Of a stretch of DNA of 64,000 nucleotides, positions 33,810-43,232 are shown piece after piece. Below the pieces are notes generated by a model, which was given only the letters and a program-made list of their open reading frames with translations, did not search any database and was not told the DNA's origin. The translations under genes were made by a program, and so were the position numbers. This DNA comes from DASQDN01 sp963825845 (GTDB lineage: Bacteria > Acidobacteriota > Terriglobia > Bryobacterales > Bryobacteraceae), in assembly GCA_963825845.1 (NCBI GenBank), contig CAWGVL010000066.1:86780-150779 (forward strand), written 5' to 3'. Position 1 is the first letter of the stretch. Every line of letters begins with the position of its first letter.

Positions 33810-34620
33810 ATGGCAGTCACAACCGATGGATCACGATTCGTTTTTCGCGGAAACGCTATGCCCTTTGGGGGTCGGATAACCGATATCGGCGGAACTGCCG
33901 TGTCGAAGCTCATCGACGGGCCCGCCTGCGAGCGCTCTTACGGTTGCCGGTGGCAGGAGCCAGGCGTCCACGGCCGGATCTTCGTTCGAAGGCATCTTCA
34001 AGTGGGGTGCGACCAGTGCCGAATGCACCGGCGTTATACAGCCGGATGGTCACGCGGAAACGAAAGTGACGTCTGTTATGAATACGTTTTCCGCAAAGAA
34101 CGATCCGATACTATTCGAAGTCGATCTGTTGAAGATCTCGATGCTTTCTGATCACCCAAGAAAGGGACAGCCATCGATCACGCCGACTGAGGTGATTTTT
34201 GGCGGATCGAAGGGAATGTTTCTGAACGGCAAACGGATTCAGGTTGAGGTTGACGATGACCTGAAATCATTTCCGACATCTAGTTAACTTCGAGACGGAA
34301 TATCGAACGAAGCAGACCTTCTACACAAAATATAGTCGCCGGTGTCGGCGCCCGACCGCAAAGACCCCGACCTTTCGGCGAGCGCGTGCCGCGAGTGGGT
34401 AGTTATGTCTCTACATCCATCGTGCGAAGCATCACATGGAACGGTAAAAAAATCGATGGCCATGTGCTTTCATTGACTGGATTTGGTCGACATTTATTTC
34501 GGGGAGCTTCTGATGAACGAAAATAATCGGCGGCTCACGATGATCCGCCTCGTTATGGGCTCGAGTGTGAAATCGGAAGCTGCGTGCGCGGAGGCGGATC
34601 CGAACGGCAGTTGGGACTAG
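33810..34620 (+). pseudogene. Frameshifted gene for a protein of unknown function, between anti-sigma and TPR-CHAT genes
   Basis: Begins at an ATG (33810) with AAGGAG upstream, 20 bases after the anti-sigma remnant. The first frame reads MAVTTDGSRFVFRGNAMPFG up to about 33920, where one base is out of place. The next frame continues PPASALTVAGGRSQAS...FEGIFKWGATSAE and FEVDLLKISMLSDHP to about 34280. Later pieces, FETEYRTKQTFYTKY, SIVRSITWNGKKIDG and IYFGELLMNENNRRLTMIRL, run to a TAG at 34618-34620. At least three shifts are needed. The pieces read as one protein of about 270 residues. It is not assigned to a named family with confidence; its place suggests it belonged to the sigma/CHAT module. 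Confidence 0.7.
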
Positions 34621-34633
34621 CTCATGTGTCGAT

Positions 34634-37080
34634 GTGAGCCTGGCATCTCTTCTTGTCCTGCTCTCTGCCCTTGTCTTTCGATCCGCGCCCGAAGCGCCAC
34701 CGGAGCGACTCTACGATCGCGCGCAAGCATATCTCCGCGATGGCGACTTCGACAAGGGTCTTGAAGTCATCGACAAAGATCGAGATGTCACTCTATCGTG
34801 AGACAAACAGCGAGTGGTATTGGCGGCTGCGGTTTTTGCGCGCGGAGCTTCTAATCGAGCAGAATCGAAGCAAAGAGGCTTTGTCGCTTCTGGACATAGA
34901 CCGTCTCTCCGAAGCACGATATCCCTCGTTAGCGATTACCCGGCGCCTGTTGAACGCGCGGATTCATCTGCGGCAATCCCGCTTCGAGGACGCATCTCAG
35001 TTGCTTCGAGAAGCGGGCCAGTTGGCCCACCGATACGCAAATCCCGAGTTACTGACGGAAGTTGAACTTCTGCGCGGACAACTGCGGGGACGTCAGGGAA
35101 ACATCCCTGATGCCGAGAACGCGTTCAGCGAAGCACACGAGATCTCCCTCGCGACCCATGATCAATATCGGCAAGCGCAGGCGCTAAACGGCCGTGGGAT
35201 GCTTCTGATGCTTCGATCCCGCTGCGACGAGGCGATTCCATTCTTCGAGCAGTCCCGAATGATGAGTGAAGCGCTTGGTGCTGATCTGCGCACGGCCGGA
35301 GCAGCGAACAATCTCGGTATGTGCTACGGGCAGCTTGGTGATTTTGAACGGGCAATCTCCTATCGTGAACAGGCCATGAAACTCGCCCGGCCAAGCGCTC
35401 GTCTCTCGGAACATCCTTGGGGAGACCGGTACTTTGCATCTTGCTCAAGGGAATCCGAAGGAAGCGATCCCATTCTACCGGCGCGCTCTGACGACCGCGC
35501 AGGCAATTCGGCGTGCTGCCGGAAGCAGCAAGATGGGCGGGCAATTTGACACTAGCGATGATCGTGCTTCGTGATTGGGACGGAGCGGAAGTAGCGCTCC
35601 AAGAAGCTCTCGCGTTGAAACCCGAGCCGCGGTCGCGCATGTTTCTGGATCTGAATGCAGCCGCGATCGCTCAGGGCCGCGGAAAGCTGGAGGAGGCGCG
35701 CGCGAATCTACGAATCTACACTTGTTTCCGCGCAAGGCAATCCTTCCGTGAAATGGCAGGCTCACTCGGGACTGGCTTCTGTGTGGTCCGCTCTGGACGG
35801 TTCCCAAGGAGGCCGACCGGAGTTTCGAATCGGCGCTGCGCATTATCGAAGAGAATCAGTCCGTCCTCAGCCGCAGTGAGCACAAGATCACTTTCCTCGG
35901 CCGTCTGATCCAGTTCTACCAGCAGTATGTAGACGCGCTCATCACGCGTGGTGACTCTGCCAACGCGTTACGGGTCGCTGATTCCAGTCGTGCGCGCATC
36001 ATGGCGGAGCGACTTTCGGTTATTCCGAATCGGAGCCATCCCGCCGGGCCTGAAGCTTTCAAAAGCGTCGCTAAGGATTCCAGGAGTGTCTGGCTGTCCT
36101 ATTGGTTAGGTCCACGACGCTCGTTTTTGTGGCTCGTTTCAGAAACGCAGTTCCGGCTTTTCGAGTTGCCGCCCGCCGATGAATTGGTCCGGCTGGTTGC
36201 TGATTATCGGGGATTGATTGAAACATCAATGCGCGATCCTTTGCAGACCGAATCGGAAGCGGGCAGGAGACTGTATGAGGTTCTGATTGCTCCGGCCGCG
36301 GCATTTCTGCCGGCTGGAACGCGTGTAACCTTGCTTCCGGACGGCATCTTGCACCATCTTAACTTCGAAACTCTTCCCGTTTACGGCGCCAATCCTCACT
36401 ATTGGATCAACGACGTGACGTTGGCGGTCGCCCCATCGTTCGGGGTCTTCCAACGACGCAGGAAGCACGATGAGTCAAACCAGTCTGGCGCTGCGTTACT
36501 AATTGGTGATTCGATATCTCCGTCACCGGAGTACCCGCCGCTGCCTCACACGAAGCTCGAGATTGAAGGACTGCAAAAATACTTCAGCCCTGCGAGCACC
36601 GTACTTACCCGTGAAGCGGCGCGCCCAGAATCGTATTCGCAGGCCCAGCCGGGCGCGTATTCCTTCATCCACATCGCAGCTCACGCCGAAGTGAAGGAAA
36701 GCAGTCCTCTCGACTCTGCGATTATCCTGTCCGATTCAAATAGAGGATTCAAGCTCTACGCGAGGGATGTAATGGACATTCCGCTCCGCGCCGAGCTTGT
36801 CACGTTGTCCGCCTGCCGGACATCAGGAGCCCGAGCGTACTCTGGAGAGGGCCTCGTCGGCTTCGCCTGGGCCTTCTTGCGCGCGGGAGCCCAGTCCGTA
36901 ATCGCAGGTCTTTGGGACGTAGACGATGAATCAACGTGGCAAATCATGGATCGCATGTACGCCAAACTGAACTCCGGTTCAGACCCGGCTGGGGCGCTGC
37001 GGGAATCTAAGTTGGAACTGCTTCGGACACGGTACGCTAAGCCGTTCTATTGGGGGCCGTTTCAGTGCTACAGACAATGA
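34634..37080 (+). pseudogene. Frameshifted TPR-CHAT protein (caspase-like domain intact in sequence)
   Basis: A GTG at 34634 opens a signal- or anchor-like leader (SLASLLVLLSALVFRSAP), then LYDRAQAYLRDGDFDKGLEV. The frame changes near 34790, 35400, 35510, 35710 and 35800, each time continuing plausible TPR sequence (AEHLLEIEQ-like helices, AANNLGMCYGQLGDFERAIS, GNPKEAIPFYRRAL, MIVLRDWDGAEVALQEAL). From about 35810 one frame runs to 37080 and contains a complete CHAT domain: SFIHIAAHAEVKES with the catalytic His and VTLSACRTSGARAYSGEG with the catalytic Cys. CHAT proteases are caspase/separase relatives found in many bacterial regulatory and defence settings. At least five shifts make a full-length product unlikely; a truncated C-terminal CHAT product from an internal start (e.g. 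36001) is conceivable. Confidence 0.82.
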
Positions 37081-37089
37081 AGAAATGAT

Positions 37090-37140
37090 AGCACGGGCCG
37101 GGACTCTCGAACCCGGGACATGACAGCGTCGTGTTGCTGG
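37090..37140 (-). pseudogene. tRNA 3'-half-like remnant
   Basis: The stretch ggccgggactctcgaaccc at 37094-37112 matches the T-arm side of the tRNA-Lys gene at 41436 except for a two-base insertion (tc) that would enlarge the T loop. Read on the minus strand it continues from an AGCAACACGACGCTGTCATG segment resembling an Asp-type anticodon arm that has lost its 3' strand. No D arm or acceptor stem can be formed. A decayed tRNA copy is the simplest reading, but chance similarity to T-arm sequence cannot be excluded. The following 350 bases (37141-37491) hold nothing I recognise. Confidence 0.4.
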
Positions 37141-37491
37141 ATGATCGAACCGATTCGACCGGTGCAGATCATTAAGATCCTGCCTTGCCGCCCAGTGTTG
37201 AACCCTGAGAGCCTGCCCCGGACGCATAGGCCCGACAAACGGTCCCGTCAGTCTGCCTCGATCCGAACCGGCATCGAAACCTACGGTAAACCAGCCTTCG
37301 AATCGCGAATCGAACGAAACATAATCAGATCGTCCCCTCACAAGTCACCGACTTACATGTTCTCGGGCACCGATAGTCCGAGAGTCCGGTTGGAGAGGAC
37401 AGTCTCGAAAACCGGTTGTAGGATCGTTGTATTGGACGCAAGTGATCGGTGCGGCGCAGCACGCTCCGACTTCAATTGCTTTTATATTCGT

Positions 37492-37945
37492 CTACGTTTT
37501 CGCCGCCCGTTTCCATTTGAGGCGGGACATGACGGTTTGCCCTCCAGACTGAATTGGCGATTCAGTGCTGAGGTGAAGTATGTCGGCTTCAATCCTGACG
37601 ACTCGGGGTTGAGTGGCCAATCCAGTTCGGAAACAAAGAGACGAACATCGAATGAGTCAGCGTTCGTTTCTCCTCATCTACATGGAAGGGTCCGGAGTAG
37701 GCGATATAGGTTGATGCCTCCTCCTGATATTCCTCGAGCGTCCCCTTGAACCAGTCCCCCGATGCAAATGGACGCCGATCCGGCCTCATCAACTGCGCGG
37801 ACATGTACCCGTCGGGCGTGTACATAATGATGCCCATCGGGTTTTGACCCATGGGCATCAACGGCTCCGATCCATCGACCGGGTGCTCCTCGTAAGAAAT
37901 CAGCTTCCAGGCTCCAATGAGTTCATCACGTAACGTGCTCGCCAT
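37492..37945 (-). pseudogene. Frameshifted lipocalin-like domain protein
   Basis: The first 115 residues read as a lipocalin-like (Lipocalin_5) protein: LIGAWKLISYEEHPVDGS, MGIIMYTPDGYMSAQLMRP, YIAYSGPFHVDEEKRTLTH and SMFVSLFPNWIG. The frame then breaks near 37605, and one frame over the family's last strands appear (ADILHLSTESPIQSGGQTVM) with a stop at 37492-37494. Thus a single shift separates an otherwise complete gene of about 150 codons. Members are small beta-barrel proteins, often next to oxidoreductases. It follows the SDR remnant by about 31 bases. Confidence 0.82.
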
Positions 37946-37976
37946 CTCGTCTCCTCGGTCCGGTCGAATCTCGGGT

Positions 37977-38625
37977 TCAGGACGCCTTCTGTGCGTCGTT
38001 GTCGATGTGAATCATCTGGCCCGAAAATGGATTTCGCTGCATCGGAGGCGAGGAAAACCGCCAGTGCTGCGATATCGCTCGGGTCAACAAATCGTTTCAA
38101 GGATTGCGTGGGACACCGCAGACTCTCTCTCTTCGTCGACCCGATCGACCGGTAGCTTTGGCTCGACCTTCGAGCACCTGTCGATACGCGGGACCCGTAC
38201 CGCGCCAGGCAGGATGGCATTCGCACGTATGTTGAATTCCCCCAGTTCAATGGCGAGAGTCTTGGTACAGCCGATGAGCCCCCACTTGTCGTCGAATACG
38301 GGCTGCGGTTGGCACAACCGAACCGGCCGGCGATGCAGGACATGATGATGATCACGCCGGCGCGCGACTTTTTCAAGTGCGGAATGGCGAGTCGTGTGAC
38401 ATTGAACGTACAGTTCAGATTCACTTGGACGACCTTCTCCCATTCATGCGGAGGAATTTGTTCCACGGGCGCCGTGTGCGCCGGTATTCCTGCATTGTTG
38501 ACCAACACGTCCAAACTACCTAAGGCATTCACGGCCAGAGAAACCATACGGTCAACGTCATCCCGCTTAGAGATGTCGCAAACTGCCGTAATCAGGCCGT
38601 CGACCTCCGTCGCGAGCGCCCCCAA
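37977..38625 (-). pseudogene. Decayed short-chain dehydrogenase/reductase
   Basis: SDR motifs are present but split between frames. LDVLVNNAGIPAHTAPVEQI (NNAG) and VNLNCTFNVTRLAIPHLKKS are in one frame to about 38300. The active-site part, YSTTKWGL-like with LIGCTKTLAIELGEFNIRAN, continues one frame over at about 38180-38290. KRFVDPSDIAALAVFLASD returns to the first frame, and the end GQMIHIDNDAQKAS uses another, stopping at 37977-37979. The N-terminal Rossmann TGxxxGIG segment is not recoverable. Originally an NAD(P)-dependent oxidoreductase co-transcribed with the lipocalin-like gene. Confidence 0.82.
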
Positions 38626-38699
38626 GCGCCTCGGGAGACGAAGGCTTGGGATTTTCCATTTCTGCTAAAGTACCGGTTCCCCGTACCGAGAATGCAGCC

Positions 38700-38977
38700 A
38701 TTTGTCGCCGCCGGGATTTCCCGTAGTCGTGAATCGACTGATATCTCTTCGTATTGGGCGTGCCTCGGACCTACCTCATGCAACCCGCCCGATCTGCCCG
38801 AATTACCGCCGGCTATCAACGATAGAATCCGACTCGACAAATCGCCGGGGGATCGTTGCCGGTGGGGGAGTCGAATTCAAATATGTCCGGGTGACTTTCG
38901 CGCCCGAGTTTCGTTACACGCGTCTCCAAAACCTCAGCACCAACCCAGGCAACTCTGCTTTTCGGGCGAGATTCTAG
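38700..38977 (+). pseudogene. Possible C-terminal remnant of an outer-membrane beta-barrel gene
   Basis: The last 45 residues of the frame ending at 38977 read NRRGIVAGGGVEFKYVRVTF, then APEFRYTRLQNLSTNP, and end in ARF. Alternating hydrophobic/polar strands and a terminal Phe are typical of beta-barrel outer-membrane proteins. Upstream sequence does not form a credible N-terminus, so at most this is a fragment. Confidence 0.3.
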
Positions 38978-39564
38978 GGAAAAGGATGCGCGCTCAGTTG
39001 TGGGATCCCGTAAGGTCAAGAAAATCATGCGGCACGACAGTAGTATCGAAAGCAAGCCGCCGAGGCGCTGCTTGCACACAATTTGCGCATCAGCCGGTTA
39101 CTGCTGACTCTGAGTTGGGAACAGAAGCACATTCGCCTTCCCCTATGAGGGCATTCGGCTTGAAAATGCTGCAAAAACTGCAAGTGCGCGCTTCAAAGAG
39201 GCTTCGCCGAAATGGATCAGCTTCGACAGGCATTCCTCCTTGGCTGAGCGCACATCGCGATCCGCGAACGCATTCAGATCCGGACTGCGTGCTCGCAACT
39301 TCAGGGTTTGACACCGCTAGCCGTTAGGATGGAAAAAGGGACGAGGATCTTGTGATTATTGGGAAGGGGAGCGCGAGTGACTTTGTCATCCGCATGGAGC
39401 GAGGTGCGCAGGGTATTGGCAGATCGACCGGGCGACAAGGAGATTCATAACGAGTGCGTGAAGCGAAATAGCTCAACAGATGGCGCGCCACGTGAATCTT
39501 CAACGGCGGCGCCGGACATCAATGTCTAGAACTCCGTTGGCTAAGTTTGCATCTAGGGTGATTC
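38978..39564. other. Stretch with no recognisable gene
   Basis: Open frames through here (for example one ending at 39327) have no family-like motifs, no ribosome-binding sites and shift-prone composition. It is probably decayed sequence continuing the run of pseudogenes from 33122. The last 30 bases contain the likely promoter region for the gene at 39565. Confidence 0.5.
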
Positions 39565-40338
39565 ATGCGATGCTGCATACTAATACAGCTTTGTCTGTTC
39601 ATTCTCATAACGTTACACGGTGCTGCGAGGGCTTCCGATTCCGGGAATGATGCGAATGATGCTGGTGGCGAAGCTCTGATTGAACCGGTTAGCCACTCCC
39701 AACCAGCATCGCCCGCCGATTCGCGAACGGACTGGGAGGGTTTGTTGCGCAGCTCCGCACGGTTTCTGGTCGTGCAGCATAGTTTTCGGTTTCTCACGGA
39801 GCCCGGAACCCGCAACGAGTTAGCCGGGCCCTTTGTCCGCGACTATCTGCGTTCGGTCGGGGCGATGCGGCGATGGAGCGATACCGATCCGTTTATCGTG
39901 AACTATGTTGGCCACCCATTGATGGGTGCGGTGACCGGCAATCTTTACCTGAATCACACCGGCTCAGCGAGCGACCAGCCATTCGGCTCGGCTCACGGTT
40001 ATTGGAAAATGCGCCTGCGCGCAATGACCTACTCCGCTGTTTACAGTGCTCAGTTCGAAATCGGTCCGGTCAGCGAAGCGTCTCTCGGCAACGTCGGCCG
40101 TGACCATCGAACAATGGGGGCCGTAGACTTGGTCGTGACCCCGCTGGCGGGAACCGGCTGGCTCATCGCGGAAGACGCGATTGACCGCTTTCTCATTGAG
40201 AAGATCGAAGACTGGTCGGGTTCGCCCTTTGTGCGTATACCGGCGCGCTGTTTCCTGAATCCCGGCCGCGCCTTCGCCAATCTCATGGACCGAAAGGTTC
40301 CCTGGAAACGTGCTCGTGCTCTTCGCGTAGCCCGTTAA
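39565..40338 (+). CDS. Secreted or membrane protein of unknown function (NYVGHPxMGA motif)
   Basis: 257 residues with a signal peptide (CILIQLCLFILITLHGAARA). A central signature, DPFIVNYVGHPLMGAVTGNLY, recalls DUF3943-like membrane-associated proteins in which a conserved N-x-x-GHP-x-x-G motif follows a DPF segment. TPLAGTGWLIAEDAIDRFL and CFLNPGRAFANLMDRK near the end are also family-like. No enzymatic motif is visible. Its last 56 bases overlap the 3' end of the convergent gene at 40283-41068, so antisense pairing between the two messages is possible. Confidence 0.68.
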   Translation: MRCCILIQLCLFILITLHGAARASDSGNDANDAGGEALIEPVSHSQPASPADSRTDWEGLLRSSARFLVVQHSFRFLTEPGTRNELAGPFVRDYLRSVGAMRRWSDTDPFIVNYVGHPLMGAVTGNLYLNHTGSASDQPFGSAHGYWKMRLRAMTYSAVYSAQFEIGPVSEASLGNVGRDHRTMGAVDLVVTPLAGTGWLIAEDAIDRFLIEKIEDWSGSPFVRIPARCFLNPGRAFANLMDRKVPWKRARALRVAR

Positions 40339-41068
40339 CGGCCTGATTGATTAACTCCTTTACGCGCGCCCAGGGAGCGAGGTCGTACTCCATCTTCAGA
40401 TGGGAGCCCATGAACCATCGGCGAATACGGGGCTCTCCTGGCATGGGCACGTGCTTGCCGCGATAGCTATAACGCCAATTTCCTAGGATCTGAGTGCGGT
40501 TGGGCTCTTCGGCCGTAAGTTTTCCCGAGCTTCGAACGAAGCCGAAATCGCGCTGATACAAATTCGCCGCGAACTCTACATTTGATGGCACACTATACTG
40601 GTCCCGGCCGTAAGTGTCGATGATGGCCGCAAGACGTACGGGAATACCCATTTCGTTCAGCCAACGACAAAATCGAAGAGTCGCTCTTCCGCCGAGACTG
40701 TGCCCATAGACGATCAGGCGCACCGATCGTTTCTCGGCGGACTCCAGACTGCCGGATTTGTCGAAGTCGAACGCCTTCGTAACAAGTTGCTCCGCGAGAT
40801 AGAGTTTATGGTTTTCCACGGTCTCGATCCAAACACCCGGGAGCTGTTGGGTCCGAAGCTCAAGCGCAGTGCGCCGCGTACCTCTGTGCGCCGCATCCCA
40901 GCGCTCCCACCCACCGACGATGCCCAGGATCAAGATGTCGTTTTGCTTGAGGGGCAGCGGCGTGGAGAAATCGGAGAACACCTGATTCCTGCTATCCGCC
41001 AGGGCAGGGCACTGCAGGAGAAGAATCCAGATGATAAATGCGGCGGTCTTCACCTCTAACGAAACCAT
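40283..41068 (-). CDS. Secreted alpha/beta-hydrolase-like protein
   Basis: 261 residues with a signal peptide (AAFIIWILLLQCPALA). The nucleophile elbow VRLIVYGHSLGGRATLRFCR has the GxSxG lipase/esterase motif; AAIIDTYGRD may carry the acidic residue, and the His of HEHVSREP or SHLKMEY could complete the triad. Another stretch, DILILGIVGGWERWD, forms the oxyanion-side strand. Substrate unknown. It converges on and overlaps the gene at 39565-40338 by 56 bases. Confidence 0.7.
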   Translation of the reverse strand: MVSLEVKTAAFIIWILLLQCPALADSRNQVFSDFSTPLPLKQNDILILGIVGGWERWDAAHRGTRRTALELRTQQLPGVWIETVENHKLYLAEQLVTKAFDFDKSGSLESAEKRSVRLIVYGHSLGGRATLRFCRWLNEMGIPVRLAAIIDTYGRDQYSVPSNVEFAANLYQRDFGFVRSSGKLTAEEPNRTQILGNWRYSYRGKHVPMPGEPRIRRWFMGSHLKMEYDLAPWARVKELINQAVNGLREEHEHVSREPFGP

Positions 41069-41435
41069 TGTCAGTCATGCATTGTGTTCTGAGCCGGTAC
41101 TCGAGCGAACAGGGGCCGCGGCTCTGGCGTGTCGTCTTGTAATCCCAAGTGCGTCCGGAATGGACATCGAAACCGAGAACCGGCGCTCCGCAGACGCCCG
41201 GAATCGGGCTGGAGCTATTCGGAAAGGCTGCGGGAGCTTAGCCGTAAGCGCGCAGCTCAAAGGAGGAGGCGGACAATGTCCGTTCACGACAAGTACGTTC
41301 AGGACAATCCAAGCTCCACGCCAGTGAGGAAGGTTCCAGTCAACATGTAAGAGTATCCAGATCCCGGTCAGTTTTGGTGCGACTGCCGCGCTTCTTGGTA
41401 CGTTCTCTGTCGATCAGAAATTGTTGAGGATAAGA
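41069..41435. other. Intergenic stretch, nothing recognised
   Basis: Between the hydrolase gene start and tRNA-Lys. It contains an AAAGGAGG-like sequence near 41260 followed by ATG at 41277, but the frame is only about 24 codons and has no family features. It should include the promoter of the hydrolase gene; no clear consensus was found. Confidence 0.5.
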
Positions 41436-41511
41436 TGGTGAGCCGGCCGGGACTCGAACCCGGGACCATCGCATTAAAAGTGCGGTGCTCTACCAACTGA
41501 GCTACCGGCTC
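41436..41511 (-). tRNA. tRNA-Lys (anticodon UUU)
   Basis: 76 bases including an encoded CCA. The cloverleaf folds fully: acceptor GAGCCGG/CCGGCTC, D arm GCTC-AGTTGGTA-GAGC, anticodon arm CCGCA-CTTTTAA-TGCGA (anticodon TTT), variable loop TGGTC and T arm CCGGG-TTCGAGT-CCCGG. Discriminator base A. Confidence 0.97.
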
Positions 41512-41551
41512 GAATCGATGTTTAATCTTTTGTCAGGATAGCATGGGGGGT

Positions 41552-43163
41552 ATGCCGCAACCCCTGATTCTCGTCGCCAGCGGCGATCTGCGTCCGGCGG
41601 CCAATCAGCTCTGCTGGCCGGCCCAGAAAGCCGTCGAAGAAGCCGTATCCGACCGGTCCCGTAAGCTTGGCCACGAAATCCGCCGAGGCCACCCAATACG
41701 ACCCAAAAAAGGGCACGGATTCATCGACAGCCAGCGATACGGGATCGAAGTCTTCCGACAAATTCCTCCGGATGCCCCTCTCATCGTCGTCGAGGCCGTC
41801 TGGCAGTACAGTCATCACGTTCTGCCCGGGCTGCTCTACCCACAAGGGCCGATCCTCACGGTCGCCAACTGGAGCGGCAATGGCCCGGCCTCGTCGGCAT
41901 GCTCAACCTGAACGGCTCGCTGACCAAGGCCGGCGTGAAGTACAGCACCCTCTGGAGCGCCGATTTCAAAGACGACTTCTTCCGCGACGGTCTTCGACGG
42001 TGGCTGGACGGGCGAGTGCTTCGCATCACGATCATCACGTCAGCCGCTGAAGCGACCTCAAGCTGCCGACGAGGCCGAGCAGGTCGGGCGCGAACTGGCG
42101 GAGCAGCTTCTGCGCGAACAAGGCGATCATGGGCGTGTTCGACGAGGGCTGCATGGGCATGTACAACGCCATCATCCCCGACGAATTCCTGCATCCGACG
42201 GGTGTCTTCAAGGAACGCCTCAGCCAGTCGATGCTGTACGCCGCAATGCAGCCAGTGTCGGCGAGAGGAAGCGCAGGCCGTCCGCGATTGGCTGGACGAA
42301 AAGGGCTGCGATTCAATATCGGACCCGAATCCCGAGACAGAGCTGACGGAAGCCCAGATCCTCGACCAGTGTAGGATGTACATCGCGGCAGTGCGCCTCG
42401 CGGACGAGTTCGGATGCGACGCGATCGGCATTCAGTATCAGCAAGGGCTGAAAGATCTGGCGCCGGCCTCGGACCTGGCCGAAGGACTGCTGAACAACGT
42501 CGACCGGCCGCCGGTGTCAAGTCGCAATGGCCGCGAGTTGTATGAGGGCGAGCCGCTGCCGCACTTCAACGAGGTGGACGAATGCGCGGGGCTCGACGGC
42601 CTGATCACGAACCGCGTGTGGCGGAAGCTTGGGCTTTCGCTCCGGAGAACACGCTCCACGACGTCCGCTATGGCGAGGAATACAACGGCGAGTTCGTATG
42701 GGTATTCGAGATCTCCGGCGCCGCGCCGCCGGAGCACTTCATCGACGGCTACGCAGGCGCGGTCAGCGAGCGGCAGCCGCCAATGTACTTCCGCCTGCGG
42801 CGGCGGGTCGTTGAAGGGCATCAGCAAGCCGGGCGAGATCGTCTGGAGCCGTGTGTACATTGAAGACAGTACTTTGAAAGCCGACATGGGACGCGGCAAG
42901 GTCGTCGAACTGCCTCGCGAAGAGACCGAGCGCCGGTGGCAAATGACCACGCCTCAATGGCCGATCATGCACGCGGTAACATACGGCGTCACTCGCGCGA
43001 CCAGATGATGGGCCGGCACAAAGCGAATCACATTCAGGTGGCATACGGTCCGGATGCCGCCGGCGCGGACCTGGCGCTTGCCGTGAAAGCCGCTGCATTC
43101 CGCGCGCTCGGAATCGAAGTATTTATCTGCGGTGACCGGCATGGGCTCATGGAACGGGGCTGA
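41552..43163 (+). pseudogene. Frameshifted L-fucose-isomerase-like gene
   Basis: Opens with PQPLILVASGDLRPAANQLC and GHGFIDSQRYGIEVFRQIPP, then VVEAVWQYSHHVLPGLLYPQ. A shift near 41875 leads to LVGMLNLNGSLTKAGVKYST and FFRDGLRRWLDG. Another near 42000 is followed out of frame by MGVFDEGCMGMYNAIIPDEF and HPTGVFKERLSQSMLYAAM. Around 42260 the reading returns to EEAQAVRDWLDEKGCD...GCDAIGIQYQQGLKDL, with further shifts near 42650, 42800 and 42990, and a C-terminal KANHIQVAYGPDAAGADLAL ending at 43163. These match acidobacterial and planctomycetal proteins annotated as fucose isomerase-like. A single 369-residue open frame (41899-43008) crosses the broken parts by chance and is not a real protein. 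Confidence 0.8.
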
Positions 43164-43232
43164 TATACTTGCGATTTCACCCATCTGCAGGCCGCTAGCG
43201 CCACTCTCGGCGGCCCCCAACCGGAGGAAACA

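Noticed and set aside
38692..39327. A 211-residue plus-strand frame
   Set aside because: No motif, no ribosome-binding site, unbalanced composition; only a short other-frame piece ending at 38977 looks protein-like.
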